A stretch of 64,000 nucleotides of DNA, taken from the NCBI GenBank assembly GCA_965224675.1, contig CBDDAA010000004.1, forward strand, positions 2,790,001 to 2,854,000. Reading direction: 5' to 3'. Both the position numbers and the translations under genes were made by a program. Below are positions 1-9,200 of this stretch, piece after piece. Under the pieces are notes generated by a model. It did not search any database and was not told the origin of the DNA. It saw only the letters and a program-made list of their open reading frames with translations. Position 1 is the first letter of the stretch. The number at the start of each line of letters is the position of its first letter. This DNA is from UBA7957 sp965224675 (GTDB taxonomy: Bacteria; Pseudomonadota; Gammaproteobacteria; Granulosicoccales; Granulosicoccaceae).

Positions 1-1
1 C

Positions 2-325
2 AATGCGAAAAAGTTTGTCGTCACTTCCACTTTAAAACAGCTGCAATGGAAAAATTCAGAGCGAGTTAGCGGCGATATCACAGCACAAATTATCAGACTC
101 AAAGAACAGGATGGACCACTATTGCAAGTTCATGGCAGTTGGCAACTCATCCAGACTCTTCTCGCTTACGGTTTGATTGATGAGTTTCGACTTTGGACAT
201 TTCCGGTTGTTGTGGGTGCCGGAAAACGCTTATTCGCAGAAGGCACCATTCCAGCAAAATTAAAACTTTCAAAATTTGAATCTTGCCCGTCTGGCGCATT
301 TATGAATTTTTATAAGCCTGTATAA
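2..325 (+). CDS. Dihydrofolate reductase-family (RibD C-terminal-like) protein, 5' truncated by the window edge
   Basis: The frame is open from base 2 to the stop at 323-325 (107 codons visible). The residues VHGSWQLIQTLL, then GLIDEFRLWTFPVVVGAGKRLF, match the C-terminal half of the RibD-C/DHFR-like fold (the YyaP/YwjB type of small stand-alone reductase), where a GS-x-x-L nucleotide-contact motif is followed by the buried strand 'DE-x-x-L-x-x-x-P-V-x-x-G-x-G-x-x-LF'. The family binds NADPH and reduces pterin- or flavin-precursor-like substrates, but the true substrate of the stand-alone members is mostly unknown. The N-terminal part lies outside the window. It converges on recJ with 14 bases between the stops. 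Confidence 0.85.
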   Translation, partial: NAKKFVVTSTLKQLQWKNSERVSGDITAQIIRLKEQDGPLLQVHGSWQLIQTLLAYGLIDEFRLWTFPVVVGAGKRLFAEGTIPAKLKLSKFESCPSGAFMNFYKPV

Positions 326-339
326 AGGGTCGCTGGGTA

Positions 340-2088
340 TCAGGCAGTAACACAATCAATCAACAACTGCGGATTACATTCGCCTTTATACTCATTGATA
401 TCCAGTCGATAAATAATATTCATCTCACCACTTGGCAATGGCGACGGACAATAGTTGAATGCGATGGCATCTACATTTCTATCATTGTCCAGCGGTTGTA
501 ATTTTAGCTTCAAATGTTTTTCACCGACTACCCGGGCATGTATTACAGTAAACTTTCCTTCAAATAAAGGTTCAGGAAAACCCTGGCCCCAGGGCGCGAG
601 GTAACGTAGTGTTTTTGCCCAGTGCAGCGAAATCAATTCACTGGGCAACTGCCCGTCTGTAAGCCATTGCTTCTGCAGAGACACGCCTTCAAGACGTTTT
701 TGGACTTCATTTCGAAAGGCACTATGAAATTCATCAAAGCGATCTTCACTAAGTGAGAGTCCAGCGGCCATGGCATGACCACCAAATTTTTCTATCAAAC
801 CTTTGTGGCTGCTGGCAACGGAATCGAGTGCATCACGAAGATGTACGCCGGGTATCGAGCGCCCTGAGCCTTTAAGCTCACCCTTATCATCACTGGCAAA
901 TACAATGACTGGCCGGTGGATCTGATCCTTAATCCGACTGGCAAGGATGCCAATCACGCCTTGATGCCAGTGGGGTTCAAAAAGACATAATGCAGAAGGG
1001 GTGGCTTTTTGCGGGCAATTATCCTGCTCTGTCAATAACAGATCTGCTTCCTGACGCATTTCATTTTCAATCGAGCGCCGTTCTTTGTTTAGCTGATCCA
1101 GCTTTTGCGCCCAGGCCAGGGCCAATGCTGTATCCTCTGCGAGCAGGCACTCCACGCCCAGCGACATATCACTTAAACGGCCAGCGGCATTCAAGCGCGG
1201 TCCCAATGCAAAACCAATGTCAGTGGTACAAACACGGGCTTGTGATTTACCTGAAATCTGCAGCAATGCACGTATTCCCTCACGCGTCTTATCCGCTCTG
1301 ATCCTGCGCAATCCCTGCTCAACCAGAATCCGGTTGATGCGGTCGAGTTTAACCACATCAGCAATGGTGCCCAATGCCACCAGATCCAGTAAATCCACAA
1401 GCATGGGTGCTGATTTTTCGTCTTGCCCAAACCAACCCACGGCTTGCAGTTCTTTGCGCAACGCCAACATAACATAGAAAATTACACCCACACCCGCCAG
1501 ATTGCCGCAACCTGATAAATCATCACTTAAATTGGGGTTTACGATAGCGTCAGCCAGAGGAAGTTGCTGCGGTGGCAAATGATGGTCTGTAATCAGCACT
1601 TTGATGCCCAATTCATGTGCCTTATTGACACCATCAACAGAGGCTATGCCGTTATCTACCGTTATGATCAAGTCGGGTGATTGTTGATGCGCCAGCACAA
1701 CAATTTCCTCAGAAAGTCCGTAGCCAAATTTAAAGCGATTTGGTACCAGATAGGACACCTGCACAGCACCGAGTTGCTGCAAGGCTGAAATGGCCAAAGC
1801 TGTACTGGTGGCACCATCGGCATCGTAGTCTCCAATGATCATCATATGTTTTTGTTGCTGCAGACAATCAAGCAGCAGCGCCACTGCTCTGTCCATCCCT
1901 GCAAGCGACTGAGGCTTAGGCAAATCTTTCAGGGAAAACTGTAATTCTGCGTGTGAGGCAACACCTCTTGTACAGAGTATTCTGTCGATCAGTGAGTGCT
2001 CATCCAGTGATTGCTTATTAATCTCTGGTGCTGTTGCGGGTTTTTGCCCTGATTGATGAATCCTGCTCATAGGATCTGCACCGGACAT
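340..2088 (-). CDS. recJ: Single-stranded-DNA-specific exonuclease RecJ
   Basis: RecJ is a 5'-3' single-strand exonuclease that works with RecQ in RecF-pathway recombination and in mismatch and base-excision repair in the cytoplasm. The 582-aa protein is the usual length (E. coli about 577). Visible motifs are the DHH-phosphoesterase signatures: DYDADG at about residues 87-92, TVDNG near 143-147, TDHH at about 167-170, and the DHHA1 signature GGHAMAAG near 435, followed by the C-terminal OB-fold part. These are the metal-binding and catalytic positions of the family. The stop is 14 bases from the convergent DHFR-like gene. Upstream, 85 bases separate it from the RpfE-like gene on the same strand; this pair is conserved in Xanthomonas and other gammaproteobacteria. 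Confidence 0.97.
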   Translation of the reverse strand: MSGADPMSRIHQSGQKPATAPEINKQSLDEHSLIDRILCTRGVASHAELQFSLKDLPKPQSLAGMDRAVALLLDCLQQQKHMMIIGDYDADGATSTALAISALQQLGAVQVSYLVPNRFKFGYGLSEEIVVLAHQQSPDLIITVDNGIASVDGVNKAHELGIKVLITDHHLPPQQLPLADAIVNPNLSDDLSGCGNLAGVGVIFYVMLALRKELQAVGWFGQDEKSAPMLVDLLDLVALGTIADVVKLDRINRILVEQGLRRIRADKTREGIRALLQISGKSQARVCTTDIGFALGPRLNAAGRLSDMSLGVECLLAEDTALALAWAQKLDQLNKERRSIENEMRQEADLLLTEQDNCPQKATPSALCLFEPHWHQGVIGILASRIKDQIHRPVIVFASDDKGELKGSGRSIPGVHLRDALDSVASSHKGLIEKFGGHAMAAGLSLSEDRFDEFHSAFRNEVQKRLEGVSLQKQWLTDGQLPSELISLHWAKTLRYLAPWGQGFPEPLFEGKFTVIHARVVGEKHLKLKLQPLDNDRNVDAIAFNYCPSPLPSGEMNIIYRLDINEYKGECNPQLLIDCVTA

Positions 2089-2173
2089 TGCCCGACGCCA
2101 TAGATCACATTATATTTTGCAGTCTGCCAGGGACTGAAGCCAATGCCTAGGCTGAAAAAACGGGCATTGCTGT

Positions 2174-3247
2174 TCATTGCTCACCAACACGTGAGGAGTT
2201 CAGATTTAAGTCAAGTGCTACAACCTCATTGCTGAGCAAGGTCTTGAGCGCTTTTTTTCTACGCCAAAACTTCTTCATATCGCCCCGCTCGATAGTAAAT
2301 TCCCGAGCATTGCCGACACTGATTATGACGCTATCTATTACACCTGATTTTAAGCACTCCACAGCAGGTTTGAAAATATCAGTTTCAAGCTGCATTATCC
2401 AACGGTTCCAGGCGTTGATATCTTCATAAAGAACGTGATTCATACCTTGTGTATTAATATATAACAATGATTGCCTCCCCTTTGAAATTACAGAGAATTG
2501 TTCCAATGGACCACTGTCAAGCGCTATCTGTTTCGCCAGTCCGAGGGAAAACACATCATCAGCAAATAGATGCCCGACATCCGGGCGATTTGTCACCTGC
2601 CTATTAATGGGCAACCGCTCTGCCCCCCAAAACCACAACGCATTGACAGATAACAAACCCCGAGCCGTTCGAGCCTGATTTATGGGATGTGTGTAAAGCA
2701 GCATCTGAACTTCTGTCATCAAGCGATTCCAACTGGCTGATTGCTCACCTTCTGGCAGAAAATTTCCGACATTGCGACCAACTATGCTTTTAACGGGTAA
2801 GGTATATAAACTTGAGGGATCTTTACCTGACATATACCAACGCTCAGAACTTGTCCGATGCAATTCAAAGCCATCCTCGGCCAATAGCTTATTCAGTGTC
2901 ACCATCAATTGCTCAGCATCGTCACAACTTATTTGCAAAGCACTGGCATCCATCAAACGTGCCTGCGCTTTGTTCAGTAACAAATGAACGGGGTCGGCGC
3001 AGACACAATATTCTGGTATCATTTCTGTAAAATCCACGGCCCAGCGACAGTCAGCGGCGGGAATGGAATATAAGTCAGGTGTTTTATAGCCAAGATGGTA
3101 CATCAGACTCTGCTCATAGCAGCGTTCGGAAACAGGCTTTTCCACGCCACGGCTTAAGAGTAATTCCAGGGAAGGTAACGATTGCGTTACCAACAAATCT
3201 GGATTCATTGTTAATAGCTCCGGAAGCAGTAAAACCCAGCCAGACAA
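2174..3247 (-). CDS. RpfE-like / COG4255 protein (phosphoglycerate mutase-superfamily-like)
   Basis: This 357-aa cytoplasmic protein resembles the group annotated as 'regulatory protein RpfE' or 'cofactor-independent phosphoglycerate mutase-like'. Features seen are the N-terminal WVLLLPELL, the central ALWFWGAERLP (the family's 'x-W-x-WG-x-G' motif), and a late acidic segment. The alkaline-phosphatase-type metal ligands of a working mutase are not evident, so enzyme activity is doubtful. The best supported start is a TTG at 3247, because the conserved LLLPELL segment lies before the first ATG (3208). It sits directly upstream of recJ on the same strand, as in the Xanthomonas rpfE-recJ arrangement. 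Its role is unknown here; the Xanthomonas name came from mutants with altered exoenzyme production. Confidence 0.75.
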   Translation of the reverse strand: MSGWVLLLPELLTMNPDLLVTQSLPSLELLLSRGVEKPVSERCYEQSLMYHLGYKTPDLYSIPAADCRWAVDFTEMIPEYCVCADPVHLLLNKAQARLMDASALQISCDDAEQLMVTLNKLLAEDGFELHRTSSERWYMSGKDPSSLYTLPVKSIVGRNVGNFLPEGEQSASWNRLMTEVQMLLYTHPINQARTARGLLSVNALWFWGAERLPINRQVTNRPDVGHLFADDVFSLGLAKQIALDSGPLEQFSVISKGRQSLLYINTQGMNHVLYEDINAWNRWIMQLETDIFKPAVECLKSGVIDSVIISVGNAREFTIERGDMKKFWRRKKALKTLLSNEVVALDLNLNSSRVGEQ

Positions 3248-3419
3248 AATAGTTAAACCCCCGATTTTGTATCAAGTAAATCGCGCAGGCTAACGCAGAT
3301 CAGGTATCGTGTACAGTAGAGAAAAAACTGAACCTATATTGTGTCTATACTCTAACTCCATCAGACTCGATTCAATAACAACTGCAACAATTACATACAG
3401 ACTTTCCAAGGACAGCGTA

Positions 3420-5555
3420 ATGAATAATAAAAAGCTGATTTTTCTGATCATATTCCTGTTATTGGCAGTGTTGTTTTTTGCCTTTGATGGTCATACCTAT
3501 TTAACCCTGGAAAGCCTCAAACAACAACAGCAATCCCTTTCCGAGAGCTATCATGCCAACCCAATCCGCATATTACTGTATTTTTTTATTGTATATGTTG
3601 CCGTCACTGCATTGAGTCTTCCCGGTGCCACAATCATGACCTTGGCGGCCGGTGCGCTGTTTGGTTTGCTAACCGGCACTATCCTGGTTTCATTCGCCTC
3701 GTCAATAGGTGCCACCTTGGCCTTTCTGGCTTCCCGTTATTTATTCAGAAATGCCGTTGAAGAAAAATTTTCAGAGAAAATTGTCACAATAAATCAGGGG
3801 CTCGAAAAAGAAGGTGCGTTTTATCTGTTTACTTTACGCTTGATTCCTGTCTTCCCGTTTTTTTTAATTAACCTGATTATGGGGCTGACAAAAATGAAGA
3901 CATCGACCTTCTACTGGGTCAGTCAACTGGGCATGCTTGCCGGAACGCTGGTATTTGTCAATGCTGGCACCCAGCTGGCGCGCATTCAGAGTGTAAAAGA
4001 TATTCTTTCCCCGGCTCTGATTGCCTCATTTGTCGTACTGGGTCTGTTTCCCTTGATTGCGAAAAAGGCCGTACACCTATGCAAAAGCAGAAAAATGTAT
4101 TCAGCATTTGAAAAACCGAAAAAATTTGATACCAACATGGTGGTCATTGGTGCAGGTTCCGGGGGTTTGGTCAGTGCCTATATTGCAGCAGCGGTTAAGG
4201 CAAAAGTTACCCTGATTGAAAAACACAAGATGGGAGGTGATTGCCTCAATACCGGATGTGTGCCATCGAAAGCGTTGATCAAATCAGCAACTATTGCCCA
4301 AAACATACGTGATTCAGCACAATTTGGTATCGATGCAAAGCTTGAACAAATCAACTTCAAAGCGGCCATGCAGCGTGTACATGATGTTATACAAAAGATA
4401 GAACCACACGACTCTGTTGAACGTTACTCGTCTCTGGGTGTTGATTGCATTCAAGGAGAAGCTCACATTAGTTCGCCCTGGACTGTTGAAGTCAATGGTC
4501 AGACGATCCGTACACGAAATATTATTATTGCAAGCGGTGCACGACCTTTTGTACCGCCTATTGATGGGTTGCAGGATATCGAATATCTGACATCTGACAC
4601 ACTATGGCAGCTTGACGAAAAACCTGCAAGACTGGCGGTCCTTGGCGGGGGGCCAATCGGTTGTGAACTATCTCAAGCCTTCACCCGCCTCGGCGTCCAA
4701 GTCACTCAAGTGGAGATGATGGATCGACTGTTGGGTCGGGAAGACTTGGAAGTATCCAGCGCCGTGCTCCATCAGTTTGAAAAAGATGGTGTGGATGTCA
4801 GGCTTAACACGAAAGCGATACGTGTAGAAAAAACAGATCATAACAAATTTTTGCTCTGTGAATATGACGGTTCAGTGTCAAAAATTGCCTTTGATCAATT
4901 ATTAATCGCGATTGGCCGCACACCTAATGTCTCCGGTTTTGGTCTTGAAACTCTCGACATTCAATTAAACAAAAACCGGACTATAGAAACCACGCCCTTT
5001 TTGCAAACAAACTTTGCAAATATTTTCGCCGTAGGTGATGTTGCCGGGCCCTATCAATTCACGCATACCAGCGCCCATCAAGCCTGGTATGCAACCGTTA
5101 ATGCGCTGTTTGGGCAATTCAAAAAATTCCGCGTTGACTATCGTGTTATTCCGTTTGCAACTTTTACCCACCCTGAAATCGCACGGGTTGGCATAAATGA
5201 GATTGAGGCGAAAGAGAAAAATATTCAATATGAGGTCACCCGTTACGGTATAGACGATCTGGACCGGGCGATTGCTGATGGAACCGATGAAGGTTTTGTA
5301 AAGGTATTGACACCACCTGGAAAAGACAAAATATTGGGTGTGACTATTGTTGGCGCTCACTCGGGTGATCTGATTGCAGAGTTTGTATTGGCCATGAAAC
5401 ATAACCTGGGCTTAAATAAAATTCTCTCCACCATTCATATTTACCCGACAATGGCAGAAGCCAACAAGTATCTGGCAGGTCAGTGGAAACAAAACAACAA
5501 GCCGGAGAGGGTTTTAAGATGGTTGCAGAAGTATCATCAATGGATGCGTGGCTAG
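3420..5555 (+). CDS. Fusion of a DedA/TVP38 (SNARE-associated) membrane domain with a mercuric-reductase-like FAD disulfide oxidoreductase
   Basis: The 711-aa protein has two parts. Residues about 1-230 are a TVP38/TMEM64 (DedA-like) membrane domain, with hydrophobic segments and the family-type sequence LRLIPVFPFFLINLIMGLT. Residues about 240-711 are a pyridine-nucleotide disulfide oxidoreductase: an FAD-binding GAGSGG, the redox pair in CLNTGCVPSK (about 274 and 279), a second Rossmann motif GGGPIGCE, AVGDVAG, and the C-terminal dimerisation motif HIYPTMAEANK with the active-site His-Tyr region. The heavy-metal-associated N-terminal domain of true MerA is absent, and no mer genes are nearby. 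The ATG at 3420 follows AAGGACAG; the longer frame from 3309 lacks a ribosome site. Such fusions are known in other proteobacteria and cyanobacteria, but the substrate is unknown. Confidence 0.9.
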   Translation: MNNKKLIFLIIFLLLAVLFFAFDGHTYLTLESLKQQQQSLSESYHANPIRILLYFFIVYVAVTALSLPGATIMTLAAGALFGLLTGTILVSFASSIGATLAFLASRYLFRNAVEEKFSEKIVTINQGLEKEGAFYLFTLRLIPVFPFFLINLIMGLTKMKTSTFYWVSQLGMLAGTLVFVNAGTQLARIQSVKDILSPALIASFVVLGLFPLIAKKAVHLCKSRKMYSAFEKPKKFDTNMVVIGAGSGGLVSAYIAAAVKAKVTLIEKHKMGGDCLNTGCVPSKALIKSATIAQNIRDSAQFGIDAKLEQINFKAAMQRVHDVIQKIEPHDSVERYSSLGVDCIQGEAHISSPWTVEVNGQTIRTRNIIIASGARPFVPPIDGLQDIEYLTSDTLWQLDEKPARLAVLGGGPIGCELSQAFTRLGVQVTQVEMMDRLLGREDLEVSSAVLHQFEKDGVDVRLNTKAIRVEKTDHNKFLLCEYDGSVSKIAFDQLLIAIGRTPNVSGFGLETLDIQLNKNRTIETTPFLQTNFANIFAVGDVAGPYQFTHTSAHQAWYATVNALFGQFKKFRVDYRVIPFATFTHPEIARVGINEIEAKEKNIQYEVTRYGIDDLDRAIADGTDEGFVKVLTPPGKDKILGVTIVGAHSGDLIAEFVLAMKHNLGLNKILSTIHIYPTMAEANKYLAGQWKQNNKPERVLRWLQKYHQWMRG

Positions 5556-5586
5556 TACTCCAACAACGTAGTATTGATGGAGTACC
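5553..5586. repeat. REP-like palindrome related to the MITE ends
   Basis: The arms GTACTCCAACAA and TTGATGGAGTAC form a 12-bp stem with one mismatch around a 7-base loop. It begins within the stop codon of the fusion gene and lies between two convergent genes, so it may act as a bidirectional terminator or mRNA stabiliser. The same CTAGTACTCCATCAA sequence forms the ends of the element at 28645-28914. Confidence 0.7.
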
Positions 5587-5600
5587 AGTGATTGATCTGA

Positions 5601-6257
5601 TCAGTTATGATCAGTCAAATCAGCCCGGTGGATCAGTAGGGTAAATTCTTCCATCGCCGGATCAACTTTTTTGATAATATCTGTGGACATGTTCTTTCTA
5701 CAAAACGCTAAATAGTCATCTGCATTTGCGTAATAAAGCTCGGCATCTTTTTGTAGTTTGCTATCACTTAAAAAATTAAATGCCAGCCCCTTGCCTGTTG
5801 CTTGCCAAAGATTCAACAAACTTGTTTTCACAAAGTCCTCCCACTCAGTATTGTCTACCGCACATTTCAAACTGAATGTACCTGATACAAAAACATAGTC
5901 TGCTGTTTGATGGATTATGTCACTATGAATAAAATCAGCACGCTCATCCTTGATTTTTTGCCGACAGGTTTGGATCATTTCTGAGGTAATGTCGTAACCC
6001 GTGTAAATGCTGTTATTCATGATCGGGTTATCTTGAATAAAGGTAAACAAAGCGCCATAACCACAGCCGAAATCTGCGATACTTAAACCGCCTTTTCGGT
6101 CCGACTCGCTGACGATCGTGAGTAAGAGTTGAAAGCGCTTGATCTGTAATTCAAGATTACTCCAGAGTACGCCGTTGGGCTGGGCACCAAAATGATTGAT
6201 TCTGGCCCGAAAGCGTTCGATCATTGGGTCAAGGTTGATTTTGTTTTTAGTCTGCAT
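5601..6257 (-). CDS. Class I SAM-dependent methyltransferase
   Basis: The 218-aa protein has the Rossmann-type SAM-binding motif I, IADFGCGYGALF (about residues 60-71), and motif II, YTGYDITSEMIQ, where the acidic Asp contacts the SAM ribose. This is the Methyltransf_25/12 type of fold. The later segment ADYVFVSGTFSLK is the usual strand 4 region. The acceptor cannot be deduced. There is no signal peptide or membrane segment, so it is cytoplasmic. It lies 24 bases upstream (in sequence order) of the stop of the giant surface-protein gene on the same strand and could be read through from it, although the two have no obvious functional link. Confidence 0.85.
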   Translation of the reverse strand: MQTKNKINLDPMIERFRARINHFGAQPNGVLWSNLELQIKRFQLLLTIVSESDRKGGLSIADFGCGYGALFTFIQDNPIMNNSIYTGYDITSEMIQTCRQKIKDERADFIHSDIIHQTADYVFVSGTFSLKCAVDNTEWEDFVKTSLLNLWQATGKGLAFNFLSDSKLQKDAELYYANADDYLAFCRKNMSTDIIKKVDPAMEEFTLLIHRADLTDHN

Positions 6258-6280
6258 TAATAAAAACCTGATACTGCTCT

Positions 6281-9200
6281 TCAGCGCAACCCCGGTCGGC
6301 GGCGGTACATTAGTCCAATTAATGATATCAACACCAACATTGGCAGAACCGGATCAAGCGAAGCACTCATACCAACAAACACACAACCCCCACCCGAAAG
6401 ACCCGTTTCAATCAAACCATCTTGCGCCTGTTGGAAATCGGGTACGCCGTCTCCATTCTCATCAGGCAATGCGGCGCCAAGATTGGGGATATCACCAGAT
6501 TCTGCAAATCCGTCACCATCTTTATCGGGATCTTTGGCGTTGGAAATACCGTCACCATCATCATCGGCTCCGCCGATAAAGTCTACATCCGCCCGATCAT
6601 CGATGCCATCATTATCAGCATCAACACCCAGTGTTATATCTACATCTACGCTATCGGGGATGCCATCACCATCCACATCGGACATAGAATCAACAACCCC
6701 GTCTTCATCACTATCGATCCCACCGGCTTCAGTCAGGTCATATTCGCCGTCATTATCACTGTCAATGTCAAGATGATTGGCATCCCCATCGCCATCCGAG
6801 TCGATAAAGACAATAGGTGAGATGAGTAAGTCATCATGCAGACCATCGGCGTTTTCATCATTAAAACCATCCAACAGGCCATCACCATCTTGATCGGCAT
6901 CTGTACCTGCCGATTCAACAAGATCAGGGATACCGTCATTATCAGAGTCGAGGTCACGAAAATCCGCTACCGTATCGTGGTCAGAATCCAACACGGTGAG
7001 TGGCAATATTGCAAGTGCATCGCTTAAACCATCGCCATTTTCATCGGCAAACCCGTCTATCAGGCCATTGCCATCTGCATCCTCTCCCGCCGCTTCAATC
7101 AGATCTGTATAGCCATCATTATCACTGTCCAGATCAATGTAATCCGGCACGCCATCGCCGTCACTATCAGCAGGCGCATAATTAACTTCTGCTGAATCAG
7201 CGCCGGTCTCCAGAAAATCGGCAAGGCCATTCGTGCCTGGATTAAACGATGAGTCAATTACACCATCATTGTTTGTGTCAATCGTCGCCGCAATCACAAG
7301 ATCGGCCTGTGCTTCGATCAGATCAAATATGCCATCGTTGTCAGAGTCCAGATCCAGATAATTTGCAATACCGTCCCCATCTGAATCACCATTGCCTTCT
7401 ATGGCATCTGGAATACCGTCGTTGTCTGCATCGATATCGCGATTATCTGATATCCCATCTGCATCACTATCATTTAACGGGTCTTCGTCGGCATCCACTA
7501 CCCCGTCGTTGTCTGAGTCAAGATCGAGGTAGTCCGGTATGCCATCCCCATCTGTATCGCCTGTATTTTCCATATTGTCTGCAATCCCGTCACCGTCAGA
7601 ATCCGTGTCCTGATAGTCTGGAATACCATCCCCATCTGAGTCGGTACTGCCTTCTTTACTATCTACGATACCATCACCATCGGAGTCGATATCAAGATAG
7701 TCTGGAATACTATCTCCGTCTGTATCAGCGTCACCTTCTTTATCATCTGTGATGCCGTCATTATCCGAGTCAATATCGATATAGTCTGCAATACCGTCTC
7801 CATCGGAGTCGGTACTGCCTTCTGTACTATCTACGATGCCATCACCATCGGAGTCGATATCAAGATAGTCTGGAATACTATCCCCGTCTGTATCAACGTC
7901 ACCTTCTTTATCATCTGTGATGCCGTCATTATCCGAGTCAATATCGATATAGTCTGCAATACCGTCTCCATCGGAGTCGATACTGCCTTCTGTACTATCT
8001 ACGATGCCATCACCATCGGAGTCGATATCAAGATAGTCCGGAATACTATCCCCGTCTGTATCGGCGTCACCTTCTTTATCATCTGCGATGCCATCACTAT
8101 CTGAGTCTGTATCAAGATAGTCTGGAATACTATCTCCATCTGTATCAGTAACTCCTTCTTTATTGTCCGCAATACCATCACCATCGGAGTCGCTATCCAA
8201 ATAGTCTGGAATCCCGTCACTATCTGTGTCAGTACTGCCTTCGGCGCTATCTGCTATGCCATCAGCATCAGAGTCACTATCCAGATAGTCGGGTATGCCA
8301 TCGCTATCCGTATCCGTACCGCCTTCTGTGCTATCTGCTATGCCATCGCCATCCGAGTCAGTATCCAAATAGTCTGGAATCCCGTCGCTATCTGTATCGG
8401 CACTGCCTTCGGCGCTATCTACAATGCCGTCACCATCGGAGTCAACATCTAAATAGTCAGGAGTACCATCATTATCTGTATCAGTACTACCTTCTGTGCT
8501 ATCCGCTATACCATCAGCATCTGAGTCGCTATCTAAATAATCTGAAATTCCATCACTGTCTGTGTCGGTATTGCCTTCCGTGTTATCTGCAATGCCGTCA
8601 CCATCAGAGTCAGGATCTAAATAGTCAGATGTACCATCGCTATCTGTATCACCACCACCTTCAGTGTTATCCGCTATACCGTCATTATCGGAATCAGTAT
8701 CAAGATAATTCAGTAAACCATCGTTATCGGTATCGAGTACACCCTCCTCACTATCTGCAATACTGTCTCCATCGGAGTCGCCATCAAGATAATTCGGCAA
8801 GCCATCATTATCAGTGTCAACTGTACCTTCAGTGTCATCCGCTATACCGTCAGCATCTGAATCGCTATCGAGGTAATTCGGAATCGCATCATTATCAACA
8901 TCACTGACCCCTTCAATTGAATCAGCTATACCATCGTCATCTAAGTCGGTGTCAAGATAATCAGACACACCATCGCTGTCTGTATCAACTTCACCTTCTG
9001 TACTATCTGCAATGCCATCCGCATCAGAATCTGTATCCAGATAATTGGCTGTGCCATCGTTATCTGGATCATCTTCGCCTTCAGAACTATCATTGATACC
9101 ATCATTATCCGAGTCGGCATCAAGAAAGTTTGCAACACCATCCAAATCCGTATCCGCGGTACCTTCTGTACTATCTGTTATGCCATCGTTATCTGAATCT

